Counted from the stretch's first letter, positions 31,737 to 40,686 are shown. The stretch is DNA of 64,000 bases from Paraburkholderia fynbosensis (GCF_902859935.1 NZ_CADIKI010000006.1:186001-250000); one strand, 5' to 3'. The notes: generated by a model from the letters alone, not told the origin. Translations and numbers: made by a program.

Positions 31737-32096
31737 TCAATGCGGGCGCTTGCACAGTTGCGCGACCGTCGCCAGAAAGCGCTCCGCGCCGACCGGCTTG
31801 CGCACGCACACGTCCCAGTTCTTCCCATCGGCTTCGAGCGGCGGGACCGCGGTATGAATGACAATGGGTACATCGGCGAATCCGGCCAGCGCCCGCAGAC
31901 GCCGGCACAATTCAGCGCCGTCCATGATCGGCATCATCCAGTCGGTGATAACCAGGTCGGGAACGTGCGCTGCCGCGCGCGCCATCGCCTCTGCGCCGTT
32001 GCTCGCGCAACCCACCTCATAACCTTCACGTTCCAGAATCAAGCGCCACGCCGCAAGGATTTCCGGCTCGTCGTCCACCAACAGGATTGAGTGCAT
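31737..32096 (-). CDS. single-domain response regulator
   Basis: 119 residues, only a CheY-like receiver: acidic pair in LLVDDEPE, phospho-acceptor Asp in LVITDWMMPIMDG, switch Thr/Ser region HTAVP and Lys in VRKPVG. There is no output domain, so it would act by protein contact or as a phosphate relay. A histidine kinase starts 262 bases away in the opposite direction and is the likely partner. An alternative start at 32159 has no ribosome site. Confidence 0.87.
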   Translation of the reverse strand: MHSILLVDDEPEILAAWRLILEREGYEVGCASNGAEAMARAAAHVPDLVITDWMMPIMDGAELCRRLRALAGFADVPIVIHTAVPPLEADGKNWDVCVRKPVGAERFLATVAQLCKRPH

Positions 32097-32358
32097 CAGC
32101 GTTCGCCGGTTGATTGTCTTGCTCGTTTCTGGTGGCGCCGCAACAAATGTTCCACTCATGGAGAATGCGGTGATAATGAACGCGGTGATCGGCTTGAACG
32201 GCGCGTTTTAATTGCCCGTGAGCGGAGCGCCTGCTGGTTGTCTCCCCATCACTGCCACGGACAGCTTGTTTCTCGCGAGTACGCATAGGGCTCCGCGACC
32301 AATATGTGCGCCGTGGTTTGAGCCTTCACATTGTTGAAACTTCACCTGCGTCTCAGTT

Positions 32359-33576
32359 ATGACGGACACCCGCGTGAGCCCGCTGCGCAATTTCGCCGAC
32401 TTCGTCCGCTCAGAGCGACTCCGGCTCACCGGACAATGGATGAACGCCGTCGCGAGCGACCTCGATCTCGTCGAGGCCGACAAACTCACGTACCAGCAAC
32501 TCGCCGATCATCTGCCGGAGATTCTCGAAGGACTCTGCGCGGCGCTCGATAGCGAAGATCTGGAGCGCGTCGAAACGTCGATCGAACGCAACGCAAAAAA
32601 ACACGGCAACGTGCGGTGGCGCCAGGGCTATCGGATCGAGGAGCTAGTGCGTGAACTCGACCTCTTCCATCAGGTGCTCGGCGAAGCGCTCGACGCGTTC
32701 GCGCAGCAGGACAGCACCTTCACGCGCCGTCATGAAAGCCGCGCGCGGCGGCTGATCGCCGAAGCGTTCAGCATGGTGTCGTACACGTCGATCAAGGAAG
32801 TGGTCAGCGAGCGCGACCGCAAGATCGACGAGTACACCGGTCAACTCGAACGCGCGAACCACGAGTTGATCCTGAAACAGCGGCTGGTGGGCGAGTTGCA
32901 CGAATCGCGTATGCAGATCACACGCAGCGTGGTGCACGACCTGCGTAATTTCCTCAATGCGTTTTCGATCGCACTGCAACTGATCGGGCGAGCGCCATCG
33001 AAGGCCGATACCGCATTGGCGCTTGCGAACCGGCAGACCGCCGACATGAAGCTGCTCGTCGACCAGATGGTCGAGTATGCGGTCATGCTCGGCGACGGCG
33101 CGCCGCTCGCACTCGAACAGGTTGAATTGCGCGAGCTTTATGACGAACTGGCCACGTCGACGCGTCCGTTGATCGACGCCAAAGGGCTGAGCTTGCGCGC
33201 ATCGTGCGACCCGGAATTGAAGACGGTGACATCCAATCGTCTCAAGCTCAAACAGATCGCGGTCAATCTGCTGTCCAACGCGACCAAGTACACGAAGTCA
33301 GGCCAGGTCGAACTGCAGTTCGCCATGGCCGGCACAGAGCATTGGACGATACGCGTGTCCGATACCGGCGTAGGCATTTCGGCTTCGGACGCGGAGCGCG
33401 TGTTCGACGAGTTCGAGCGCGCCGCGGGCGGGGATATTCCGGGCACGGGTCTGGGTCTCTCGATCGTCAAGGAGTTGTGCCGCATATTGAATGGCCACAT
33501 CGATTTCGTGTCCCGCGAGGGTGTGGGGACGACGTTCCATATCCGCTTTCCGGTAGTGCTCGAAGAAACGCAATAA
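32359..33576 (+). CDS. soluble sensor histidine kinase with RsbRD-like N-domain
   Basis: 405 residues with no membrane segment. Residues 1-150 are helical, of the RsbRD_N type (ERLRLTGQWMNAVASDL ... RWRQGYRIEELVRELDLF), a globin-like sensor fold. A coiled coil (150-190) leads to the H-box (SVVHDLRNFLNAFS), then the N-box (VNLLSNATKYTK), G1 (DTGVGI) and G2 (GTGLGLSI) ATP-binding boxes. A cytoplasmic signal is sensed and passed to a receiver, most simply the divergent single-domain regulator. Confidence 0.9.
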   Translation: MTDTRVSPLRNFADFVRSERLRLTGQWMNAVASDLDLVEADKLTYQQLADHLPEILEGLCAALDSEDLERVETSIERNAKKHGNVRWRQGYRIEELVRELDLFHQVLGEALDAFAQQDSTFTRRHESRARRLIAEAFSMVSYTSIKEVVSERDRKIDEYTGQLERANHELILKQRLVGELHESRMQITRSVVHDLRNFLNAFSIALQLIGRAPSKADTALALANRQTADMKLLVDQMVEYAVMLGDGAPLALEQVELRELYDELATSTRPLIDAKGLSLRASCDPELKTVTSNRLKLKQIAVNLLSNATKYTKSGQVELQFAMAGTEHWTIRVSDTGVGISASDAERVFDEFERAAGGDIPGTGLGLSIVKELCRILNGHIDFVSREGVGTTFHIRFPVVLEETQ

Positions 33577-33681
33577 GGCCTGCGCGGTGGCGACATCTCA
33601 CTGCACACGTTCCGTTAAACTGCTCGCATTCAAAGCGCAGCAAGCCTGCGCCACGTCGAAACAGCCCACTACAACGCGCGA

Positions 33682-34176
33682 ATGATCCACATCCAGACCG
33701 CCCGCTTCCCGGAACAGCTCGACGCCGTCCGGGCCATCTTTCGTGAATACGCCGAGAGTCTGGGCATCGATCTCGGCTTCCAGAATTTCGATTCCGAACT
33801 CGCCGACCTGCCCGGCAAATTCGCTGCGCCTCGCGGCCGTGTGCTGCTCGCTTATCACGAAGCGGATATCGTCGGCTGCGTCGCGGTGCGCCCGCTCGAT
33901 GACACGACCTGCGAGATGAAACGTCTTTACGTCCGTCCATCGGGTCGCGGTTTGCAGGCCGGCAAGCAACTGGCGACGCGCATTTGCGCGGTGGCAAGAG
34001 AATCGGGCTATCAGCGCATCCGCCTCGACACGCTGCCGACCATGCACGCAGCGCTGCGGCTATATGCGTCGCTGGGTTTCGAAGCCATTGCGGCTTACGT
34101 GTTCAATCCGATTCCCGGCGCGATATTTCTGGAGTGCGATCTGACTCGCCATCGCGAGGAAGACCCGGTGGGTTAG
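33682..34176 (+). CDS. GNAT-family acetyltransferase
   Basis: 164 residues. The acetyl-CoA site is visible in MKRLYVRPSGRGLQAGKQLA (V/I-x-P-x-x-R-G-x-G-x-x-L variant, with the first Gly-x-Gly read as RGLQAG), followed by GYQRIRLDTLP and LYASLGFEAI. Close to a broad group of small-molecule or amino-acid N-acetyltransferases. Substrate unknown; converges with the small protein gene at 34217. Confidence 0.87.
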   Translation: MIHIQTARFPEQLDAVRAIFREYAESLGIDLGFQNFDSELADLPGKFAAPRGRVLLAYHEADIVGCVAVRPLDDTTCEMKRLYVRPSGRGLQAGKQLATRICAVARESGYQRIRLDTLPTMHAALRLYASLGFEAIAAYVFNPIPGAIFLECDLTRHREEDPVG

Positions 34177-34216
34177 CTGTGGCGCGCCGTGCGGCGAGCG
34201 CGAGCACACGGTGCTT

Positions 34217-34573
34217 TTATTGCGGCACGGGTTCGCTACGGCTTGCCGGCAGACAGGCGCTCATCGCGCCGGCGTGCGCGCTCAACCCCCGCACGACGAT
34301 CTCAGACGATTTGCCGTCGCACCGCGCCAGTTCGGCCAGGTCGAGCAACGCGGCGTATCGTGCGGAACAATCTTGCGACGCTTCGGGCGGATCGTTCGCG
34401 CGAAGGCCGTGAGCGTCTGCGATGAACTCGCTCGCAGCCGCCGTCAGACCTAGCGCGACAATGAGCGCCGCGAGCAGGCCTTTGAAAACAGCCGGTGTCG
34501 ATAACGCTTCGACACGCGAGCGGCGCGCCACACTCCTAGGCTGTTCATCGATCGCGTCATGACGGACTCGCAT
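34217..34573 (-). CDS. small hydrophobic-anchor hypothetical protein
   Basis: 118 residues starting MRVRHDAIDEQPRSV, with a single hydrophobic helix around 30-48 (GLLAALIVALGLTAAA), which may be an uncleaved signal, followed by a mature part containing three Cys. A strong ribosome site (GAGGAG) precedes the ATG, which lies 11 bases after the stop codon of the repeat protein, so the two are co-transcribed. No family recognised. Confidence 0.65.
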   Translation of the reverse strand: MRVRHDAIDEQPRSVARRSRVEALSTPAVFKGLLAALIVALGLTAAASEFIADAHGLRANDPPEASQDCSARYAALLDLAELARCDGKSSEIVVRGLSAHAGAMSACLPASRSEPVPQ

Positions 34574-34584
34574 CGCCGCGCTCC

Positions 34585-35574
34585 TCACGCCCAATGCGCC
34601 GGCACCCAGACTCGCCCGACCCAGTGGCCCGGCACCCACACCGCCGGGCGCGGCGCCGGCGCGACGTACACGATGCGCGGCGCGACATACACGGCCGGCG
34701 GCGGCGGTGCGTACACCACCGGCGGCGGCGCAACATAAGCAACCGGCGGCGCGACCACGACCGGCTTCGGCGCAATGTAGACGACCGGCGGCGGAGGCGG
34801 CGGCACGTACACCACCGGCTTCGGCGCGACCACGACCGTCGTACCGCCGGTCGCGACGACACCGCTCGTCACCACCGTGCCGCTCGTCGTCACCGTGTTG
34901 CTGTGCGTGCCGGTCACGCTCGTCGACGTCGTGACGACGCCGGGCGCGACGCGCGTCGCCGTGCCGGAGTGATAGACGCTCCCGCCGTCCGAGCCCGTCA
35001 CCGCGCCCGAGCGCGAGCAGGTCGAACCTGCGCATTGGGTCGATGCCGAATGATCGACCGTGTTGCCGTTCGAGCCGGTGATCGATCCCGACGACGAATA
35101 TTGGCCCGGCGCGGTCTTCGTCACGTCGCCGGAGGTTGTGGCCGTTTTGCCGTCCGGGCCTGTCAGCGTGCCGGTGTGCGAACAACTGCCGCCGGCGCAA
35201 CTGGTGTCGCCGGCATGCTGGACGGAGTTGCCGTAACGCCCGGTCGCCGTGCCCGAATTCGAGAACTGGCCCGGCGCATTGCGCGTCACCGTGCCGGTGT
35301 TGCTGGCAAAGCCGCCATAAGGGCCCGCCACGCCGCCAGCGTGCGAACAGCTGCCGCCGCCACACGAGCCGTAGTGGGCGCCGTTGTAGGTGCCGCGCGA
35401 TGTGTACGCCGTGCCGTGCTGCGACCACGCGAACGCCGACGCGCTGCCGAGCGCGAGCACGGCGGCGGTGGCGCCGAGCACGAGCCTGCGCAACGCACTG
35501 CGTGAGAATGAAGAGACTGCCGATGACGCAACACAAGCAGTGCTGACCGGCACGACGAACGAACGATTTTTCAC
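34585..35574 (-). CDS. secreted protein: 55-residue Cys repeats plus Pro/Val-rich tail
   Basis: 329 residues from a GTG start at 35574, which has AAGGA seven bases upstream; the ATG 36 bases earlier lacks one. A long signal peptide ends SAFA near residue 49. Residues 70-234 are three tandem copies of an exactly 55-residue Gly/Ser/Thr-rich unit, each opening with a C-x4-C motif (SCGGGSCSH, SCAGGSCSH, QCAGSTCSR) and containing an A-P-G turn. A Thr/Val linker leads to a tail of Y-V-x-P-P-P-x-V-V-Y repeats (about 245-300), and the end is two W-V-P-x-H-W units. It looks like an exported surface or matrix protein; C-terminal W-V-P-G-H-W units resemble cell-wall YXWXXGHW-type repeats. Function unknown. 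Confidence 0.8.
   Translation of the reverse strand: MKNRSFVVPVSTACVASSAVSSFSRSALRRLVLGATAAVLALGSASAFAWSQHGTAYTSRGTYNGAHYGSCGGGSCSHAGGVAGPYGGFASNTGTVTRNAPGQFSNSGTATGRYGNSVQHAGDTSCAGGSCSHTGTLTGPDGKTATTSGDVTKTAPGQYSSSGSITGSNGNTVDHSASTQCAGSTCSRSGAVTGSDGGSVYHSGTATRVAPGVVTTSTSVTGTHSNTVTTSGTVVTSGVVATGGTTVVVAPKPVVYVPPPPPPVVYIAPKPVVVAPPVAYVAPPPVVYAPPPPAVYVAPRIVYVAPAPRPAVWVPGHWVGRVWVPAHWA
34873..35367 (-). repeat. three tandem 165-bp coding repeats
   Basis: These encode residues 70-124, 125-179 and 180-234 of the secreted repeat protein. The period is exactly 55 codons; positions of the two Cys, the T-G-P turn and the A-P-G-Q turn are aligned in all copies, while the third copy is more diverged at its end. 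Confidence 0.75.
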
Positions 35575-35841
35575 GATATGTCCTTGCTGAGTTCGGGCCA
35601 CTTGTGTCACTGCGGTCTGGCGACAAACGGACTATAGAAGGACGAGCCGGGTAAATCAGCAACGCAGATATGTCGCCTCGTTTCATCGTGAAGGAAGCCT
35701 GCTGGGCAAGGGTTCGCGGGCGTTTTGCGGCCGTTGTGACATATCGCGACATAGATTGTCACGGCGGACGGGCGCGGCGCCCGCCGCGTGGCCGCGTGCT
35801 CGCCGCACGCGCAACTGCGAATACAGATGCGAAATGCGAAA

Positions 35842-36213
35842 TCAGAACGGTCCGCGGCTCGCCAGGCGCGCGTACTCGTCCTTCAGCGTGCCGATGCGCC
35901 GACGATATGCGGCGAGCAGACACGCGTAATCGCGGCCACATGCCTGCCTCGACTTCAGCCATGCCTGTTGTTCGTCCTGCATATTGCCGCGCGTGCCCAT
36001 CGCGACGAGACCGGTCAGCATCTGATAGCGAACCGACATCTCGACATCCAGCTCGCTCAGTTGCCGGGAAGCGCAGATCGTCTTCTCGTCGGGCAAACGC
36101 GCCCGATTACAGTCGAAGCTCGCGGCGCAAGCCGGACCGGCAGCGAGGGCGGCCAGCATGAACAGCGCAGATTGCAGACGTCGTTTGATGCTGCGGTTAC
36201 GGTTGCTCGTCAT
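35842..36213 (-). CDS. secreted LprI/DUF1311-like protein
   Basis: 123 residues. Signal peptide of about 30 residues ending ACAA, then the DUF1311/LprI pattern S-F-D-C-x-x-A, E-x-T-I-C-A-S-R-Q-L-S-E-L-D, M-x-x-x-Y and Q-x-x-W-L-K-S-R-x-x-C. Some relatives inhibit host or phage lysozymes. Six Cys in the mature region, probably disulfide-bonded in the periplasm. Start at ATG 36213 with a weak ribosome site. Confidence 0.8.
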   Translation of the reverse strand: MTSNRNRSIKRRLQSALFMLAALAAGPACAASFDCNRARLPDEKTICASRQLSELDVEMSVRYQMLTGLVAMGTRGNMQDEQQAWLKSRQACGRDYACLLAAYRRRIGTLKDEYARLASRGPF

Positions 36214-36535
36214 CGTCGTTCAGGAGTGAATGCGGTGAAATGAATCTGCCTGCATGGAAGCGCGCGCGTCAATCCGCGTGATGCATGCATAAAGCGGCAC
36301 ATTTTGATTGACAAGCCCTGCGGCAAAACGGCACACTCGATTCCATGCTGACGCACCTCTCCATCGCCATTGCGATTAACTACCCGATGCGAGCCATCAC
36401 TGGCTGGCCATTGGGAGCATGTGTGCGCTAGTAGTCTGAATCTGCAAACAAGACCCCCAAGGCCCCGCCGGTAACGGAAGGGGCCTTTTGTTTTGTGGGC
36501 GCCTCCGTCAGCCGGCTCGATGACGGAGAACGAAG
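36214..36535. other. intergenic with possible leader or small RNA
   Basis: 322 bases. It holds the promoter of the LprI-like gene on the left and, on the right, a strong plus-strand terminator (36459-36494) with no annotated gene before it. A 28-codon frame (ATG 36345, TAG 36429-36431) ends 27 bases before the terminator. So a short transcript, either a small RNA or a leader of the DUF2917 gene at 36536, is likely here. Confidence 0.4.
36459..36494 (+). terminator. Rho-independent terminator ahead of DUF2917 gene
   Basis: AAGGCCCC and GGGGCCTT form an 8-bp stem with a 13-base loop, followed by TTGTTTT. The only plus-strand sequence it can terminate is the leader/small-RNA candidate at 36345. 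Confidence 0.7.
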
Positions 36536-36922
36536 ATGGATCAGGCAAGCCCGCAGTGCATGGACGATGACTCGAGTCTGGTGTCGTATCGGCATCGGTC
36601 CGACGAGCTTCTGCCGATAGTGGTAGTGCATTTTTCCGTGTTGCCCGGCGCGACGCTGACCTGGCGCGTCGATGCCGACAGCACGCTGGCAGTGCAAGGC
36701 GCGCGCGTCTGGCTCACGCGCGTCAGTTCACCTTACGATCACTGGCTCGCGCCCGGCGACGAGTTCCGCCTGCAACGCGGCGAGCGCGTGTGGCTCAGCA
36801 CGGACGGCAAAGCTGCCGCGCGTGTGTCGTTGAGCAGCTTGCTGCCGGCCAGACGCGGGGTGATCGCGCGTTGGCTGGGAAGGCTTGCGTGGTTGAGCAT
36901 CGGCACACCTACAGCGCGTTAG
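36536..36922 (+). CDS. DUF2917 protein
   Basis: 128 residues; the DUF2917 core covers about 28-110: TLTWRVDADSTLAVQGARVW, LTR, D-H-W-L-A-P-G-D-E-F-R-L and GERVWLSTDG, a small beta-barrel-like (cupin-resembling) fold, followed by a basic helix. Function of the family is not known. The start ATG has GGAG ten bases upstream (GACGGAGAACGAAG). Preceded at 42 bases by a terminator, which would allow attenuation. Confidence 0.8.
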   Translation: MDQASPQCMDDDSSLVSYRHRSDELLPIVVVHFSVLPGATLTWRVDADSTLAVQGARVWLTRVSSPYDHWLAPGDEFRLQRGERVWLSTDGKAAARVSLSSLLPARRGVIARWLGRLAWLSIGTPTAR

Positions 36923-37067
36923 CGAAGCCGTTCGATGCGCAATGTAGCGATCGCGTGATGGCTGGACGGTGCACATGCGTTAGAAGAAATTTGGCGGCTC
37001 CCCCTGATGCGAGGGGGTATGTGCTTCGCCGGTATCGGTAGTCGTCAGCGCGCCGCGTGCATCACGC

Positions 37068-37646
37068 TCACTGCCCCACCGGCGTGATCTGCACAGCTGC
37101 GGCCGATACGAATACCGCATGGATCGTATCGCCCGCCTTCACTCCTTCGAGATCGACGCCGGGACCGGCTTCGAGCGTCTGCGCCCGATATGCGCCACGC
37201 AGAGTGACGAGCCGCTTCTTGTGGTCGATCTTCTCGACGGTGGCAACCACTTCGGTCTGACGCGCCGATTCGAAACCACTTGAAGCCGGCGTGTATGTCT
37301 GCTTGTCGACGCGCTTGCGAATCCCCTTCTCCGCCCCAACGACCTTCTCGGCCTTCACGAGCAGCGCGTTTTTATAAAGCACGTCTACCCGATCGCCCAC
37401 CTTCAGTTGCTCGAAGGTGGCGACCTGTTGGCCTACCAGAACGAGCATTTCATTGCCGCCAGGCCCCTTCAGCGTGAGCGAGCGGCTGCCCGCATCGATG
37501 CCGACGATTTCCGCCTTCATGTGCACCGGCTGCACTGCGCCGATCACGCCTTGCGCAGCGCTCGCCATGTCGTCTTGTGCCCACGCCGGTTGCGCCGTGG
37601 CGAATGTCGCGACTATCAATGCGGTGCCAATCGTCATTGCCTTCAT
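37068..37646 (-). CDS. periplasmic beta-rich hypothetical protein
   Basis: 192 residues from ATG 37646 (AAGGAG). Signal peptide of 23 residues ending PAWA-Q. The mature part has two similar halves: K-A-E-I-V-G-I-D-A-G-S-R-S-L-T-L-K-G-P-G-G (about 43-63) and V-A-T-V-E-K-I-D-H-K-K-R-L-V-T-L-R-G (about 132-149), each followed by L-K/E-x-V-K-x-G-D. This suggests two small OB-like or barrel domains arising by duplication. No named family recognised; common in Burkholderiaceae genomes as far as I know. Confidence 0.75.
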   Translation of the reverse strand: MKAMTIGTALIVATFATAQPAWAQDDMASAAQGVIGAVQPVHMKAEIVGIDAGSRSLTLKGPGGNEMLVLVGQQVATFEQLKVGDRVDVLYKNALLVKAEKVVGAEKGIRKRVDKQTYTPASSGFESARQTEVVATVEKIDHKKRLVTLRGAYRAQTLEAGPGVDLEGVKAGDTIHAVFVSAAAVQITPVGQ

Positions 37647-37835
37647 TTGCGCGCTCCTTGCGACAGTGTTCGATCCGGCCTGGCGGTAGTCCGAAGTACA
37701 GGACACACGCGTTCGACGCCAGACACACCCACATCTCCAGGACAACCGCTTCCAAACGATTCTACTTAACGGGTAGCACACAGCGAGCCCGCACACATCC
37801 ACTGCGCGCAAAGACAAGCTACGACGCACAAAACA

Positions 37836-37867
37836 AACAGCCCCATCGCACGAGCGATGGGGCTGTT
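37836..37867 (-). terminator. terminator of pcaF
   Basis: A perfect 14-bp stem (AACAGCCCCATCGC / GCGATGGGGCTGTT) with a 4-base loop; on the minus strand it runs into TTTGTTTT, 59 bases after the pcaF stop codon. Confidence 0.9.
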
Positions 37868-37926
37868 CATGATGCCTTGCAAAGCGCAGACGCGTGCCGA
37901 CAACCGACACGCCCCACGTCAAACCA

Positions 37927-39129
37927 TTACACGCGCTCGATAGCGATCGCGATGCCCTGGCCGACGCCGATACACATCGTGCACAACGCAAAGCGGCCTT
38001 GCGTGCGCTGCAGCTGATACATCGCGGTCGTCACCAGACGCGCGCCGCTCATGCCGAGCGGGTGGCCGAGCGCGATCGCGCCGCCGTTCGGATTCACGCG
38101 CGCGTCGTCGTCGGCAACACCGAGTGCGCGCAAGACCGCGATACCTTGCGAAGCAAATGCCTCGTTCAGTTCGATCACGTCGAACTGATCGATGGTCATG
38201 TTCAGACGCGCGAGCAGTTTTTGCGTGGCGGGCGCCGGGCCGATGCCCATCACGCGCGGCGCGACGCCGGCCGTGGCGATACCCAGCACGCGAGCACGCG
38301 GCGTGAGGCCGAAGCGTTTCGCCGTTGCTTCGTTGGCGAGCAGCAGAGCCGCCGCGCCGTCGTTCACGCCCGACGCGTTGCCCGCCGTGACCGTGCCGTC
38401 CGGACGCACCACACCCTTGAGCTTGGCGAGCGTTTCGAGGCTGGTTTCACGCGGGTGTTCGTCTTGCGAGACCGTGATCGGATCGCCCTTTTTCTGCGCA
38501 ATCGTCACGCCGACGATTTCCTGCGCCAGCGTGCCGTCGCGTTGCGCACGTGCCGCCTTCTGCTGGCTGCGCAGCGCGAAGGCGTCCTGATCGGCGCGGC
38601 TGATGTTGTAGTCGGTCGCGACGTTTTCGCCGGTCTCCGGCATCGAGTCGACGCCGTACAGCTTCTTCATCAGCGGGTTGACGAAGCGCCAGCCGATCGT
38701 CGTGTCGTAAATCTCGGCCTGGCGCGCAAACGCGCTGCTTGCCTTGGGCATCACGAACGGTGCGCGGCTCATGCTTTCAACGCCGCCCGCCACCATCAGC
38801 GCGGCCTCGCCCGACTTGATCGCGCGCGCCGCGATGCCGACCGCGTCCATGCCCGAGCCGCACAGACGGTTCACCGTCGAGCCCGGCACGCCTTGCGGCA
38901 GGCCTGCGAGCAGCAACGACATGCGCGCCACATTGCGGTTATCGTCACCGGCCTGGTTCGCGCAGCCGTAAATCACGTCGTCGATCGCGTCCCAGTCGAC
39001 GCTCTTGTTGCGCTCCATCAGCGCCTTGAGCGGCACCGCGCCCAGATCGTCGGCGCGCACCGACGACAGCGAACCCGCATAGCGGCCAATGGGGGTGCGA
39101 ATCGCGTCGCACAGGAATGCTTCGGTCAT
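37927..39129 (-). CDS. pcaF: 3-oxoadipyl-CoA thiolase
   Basis: 400 residues, the usual length. The catalytic Cys is in [10 protein letters not shown], the His in GHPLGMSGA and the second Cys in [10 protein letters not shown]. The N-terminus ([38 protein letters not shown]) is that of PcaF/PaaJ rather than of biosynthetic PhaA. It cleaves 3-oxoadipyl-CoA to succinyl-CoA and acetyl-CoA, the last step of the beta-ketoadipate pathway for protocatechuate and catechol. Monocistronic here, with a PcaR-like operator upstream and a strong terminator. CTGGAG precedes ATG 39129. Confidence 0.92.
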   Translation of the reverse strand: MTEAFLCDAIRTPIGRYAGSLSSVRADDLGAVPLKALMERNKSVDWDAIDDVIYGCANQAGDDNRNVARMSLLLAGLPQGVPGSTVNRLCGSGMDAVGIAARAIKSGEAALMVAGGVESMSRAPFVMPKASSAFARQAEIYDTTIGWRFVNPLMKKLYGVDSMPETGENVATDYNISRADQDAFALRSQQKAARAQRDGTLAQEIVGVTIAQKKGDPITVSQDEHPRETSLETLAKLKGVVRPDGTVTAGNASGVNDGAAALLLANEATAKRFGLTPRARVLGIATAGVAPRVMGIGPAPATQKLLARLNMTIDQFDVIELNEAFASQGIAVLRALGVADDDARVNPNGGAIALGHPLGMSGARLVTTAMYQLQRTQGRFALCTMCIGVGQGIAIAIERV

Positions 39130-39678
39130 GTGATGTCTCCAGTTGATGTGCTGCGTGCGCTGTGCCGTAGCCGGCCGCGCTGGCGCTGGCGCCAATGTGG
39201 ACGGGATGCGCTGAGGCATCGGCCCGGCGAGCGCAACGGGAAGCGGTGACACGGCAGCCGCCACGTCAAGGCAGCTTAGCGCAGGATGGTGAACGACGGT
39301 TTCGAAATTGCCATTTGTTCTTTATACGAACACACGGTCATATATCGAACAATGAGACTCGATAATAGGCGCGAGCGTGAAACCGTGTCAAGCGCGACCA
39401 GGCGCGCACCAGGGAATACGTGCAGGGGGATTGACGCGCAGTGACCGTCTTGCGTCGGAGGAATAGCGGTGAATCCTGAGGCCGTTGAGGGGCGCGGCCC
39501 CGCTGGGGTGCAACTCATGGCCGTTGGCAAGGAACTGAAGCTGAGGGCGCAGCCAGCTCCGCGCACCCGCTCTGGCGAGCGGGCCGCCGGCGTGCAACTG
39601 CTAGCCAGCCCCGGAGCCAAGGCTAAAACCGAAGCCGCAGCCGAACAGAAACTGAAATGAAGCCGAGCCCAAAGCTCC
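39130..39678. other. intergenic between denD and pcaF
   Basis: 549 bases. It contains the PcaR-like operator and the pcaF promoter. A plus-strand frame from a GTG at 39469 to 39660 (about 63 codons) has an internal duplicated A-G-V-Q-L segment but no ribosome site or family, and I regard it as doubtful. Confidence 0.4.
39317..39350 (-). promoter_or_regulatory. PcaR-like operator upstream of pcaF
   Basis: Read on the minus strand: GTTCGATATATGACC, then five bases, then GTTCGTATAAAGAAC. The two GTTCG-starting repeats are spaced 20 bp centre to centre and the second is a near dyad (GTTC...GAAC). This resembles the GTTCGATAATCGCAC-type repeats bound by PcaR/PcaU IclR proteins at pca promoters. 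It lies about 190 bases upstream of the pcaF start. Confidence 0.5.
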
Positions 39679-40659
39679 TCATCGAACCTCGATTCCCTCA
39701 TCCGCGATATACGCGCGAATCACGTCCGCGAAGCTGCGATCGCCGCTCAGTCCCAGCCCTTCGGCGCGCGACGTGTTCCACTGCCCCGGCCAGCTGCCAA
39801 CGATCTTCTCCACGCGCGCATCCGGCTCACGCACGATCCGCTGCGCGACAGCGTCGCCGGCGACCTCGCGCAGCGCGGCGATCATCTCGTCGACGCTCAC
39901 CGAAATGCCGGGCAGATTCAACACGCGCTGGTTGCCGAGCGCGGCCGCGTCGATTTCGAGCCCAGCGATCAGGCTCTCGATCGCCTTGCGGGGCGACAGC
40001 AGCCACAGGCGCGTCGAGCCCGCGACCGGGCACGTCGCCGATTCGCCGTTCAGCGGCTCGCGGATGATGCCGCTCGCGAACGATGACGCCGCCGCATTCG
40101 GCCGCCCCGGCCGCACGCTGATGGTGGGCAGCCGCAGCACGCGGCCATCGACGAAACCGCGCCGCGCGTAATCGTTGAGCAACAATTCCGCGATCGCCTT
40201 CTGTGCGCCATACGACGACTGCGGATTCAGCGCGGTGTCGTTCTGCACGATCTCGGGCAGGTCGCCGCCATAGACCGCGACCGAACTCGTGAACACCACG
40301 CGCGGCCGATGCCCGCGCTGCCGGCAAACTTCCAGCAGCAAACGGGACGCATCCAGATTGATGCGCATGCCGAGATCGAAATCCGCCTCGGCCTGGCCGC
40401 TCACGATCGCGGCCAGATGGAAGATCGCCGAAGTTTTACCGTCGATCACGCGTTCCAGCACGCTGCGCTCGGCGATATCGCCCACTTCCGTGCGCACGCG
40501 GCTGTCGCCGACATCGCCCGCACGCACCACGTCGAGCAGCACCAGTTCGGTAATCGCTTGCGGCGCGCCTTGCTGGTCTTTCAGGGAACCGCGCGAGAGC
40601 AGTTCACGCGCGAGACGCTGGCCGAGAAAACCCGCGCCGCCGGTAATCAGTACTTTCAT
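39679..40659 (-). CDS. denD: D-erythronate dehydrogenase
   Basis: 326 residues, extended short-chain dehydrogenase/epimerase fold: GGAGFLG Rossmann motif, catalytic Ser-Ser in VFTSSVAVYGG and Y-x-x-x-K in SSYGAQKA. The C-terminal half matches DenD (ARVEKIVGSWPG, SRAEGLGLSGD). DenD oxidises D-erythronate at C2 to 2-oxo-tetronate. Last gene of the tetronate operon, 27 bases after otnI. Confidence 0.9.
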   Translation of the reverse strand: MKVLITGGAGFLGQRLARELLSRGSLKDQQGAPQAITELVLLDVVRAGDVGDSRVRTEVGDIAERSVLERVIDGKTSAIFHLAAIVSGQAEADFDLGMRINLDASRLLLEVCRQRGHRPRVVFTSSVAVYGGDLPEIVQNDTALNPQSSYGAQKAIAELLLNDYARRGFVDGRVLRLPTISVRPGRPNAAASSFASGIIREPLNGESATCPVAGSTRLWLLSPRKAIESLIAGLEIDAAALGNQRVLNLPGISVSVDEMIAALREVAGDAVAQRIVREPDARVEKIVGSWPGQWNTSRAEGLGLSGDRSFADVIRAYIADEGIEVR

Positions 40660-40686
40660 GATGGGTCGTCTTTCGTTTGATGAGGG

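Noticed and set aside
39469..39660. 63-codon frame with duplicated A-G-V-Q-L segment
   Set aside because: GTG start without a convincing ribosome site, unusual composition and no relatives that I can recall; kept only as a note in the intergenic entry.
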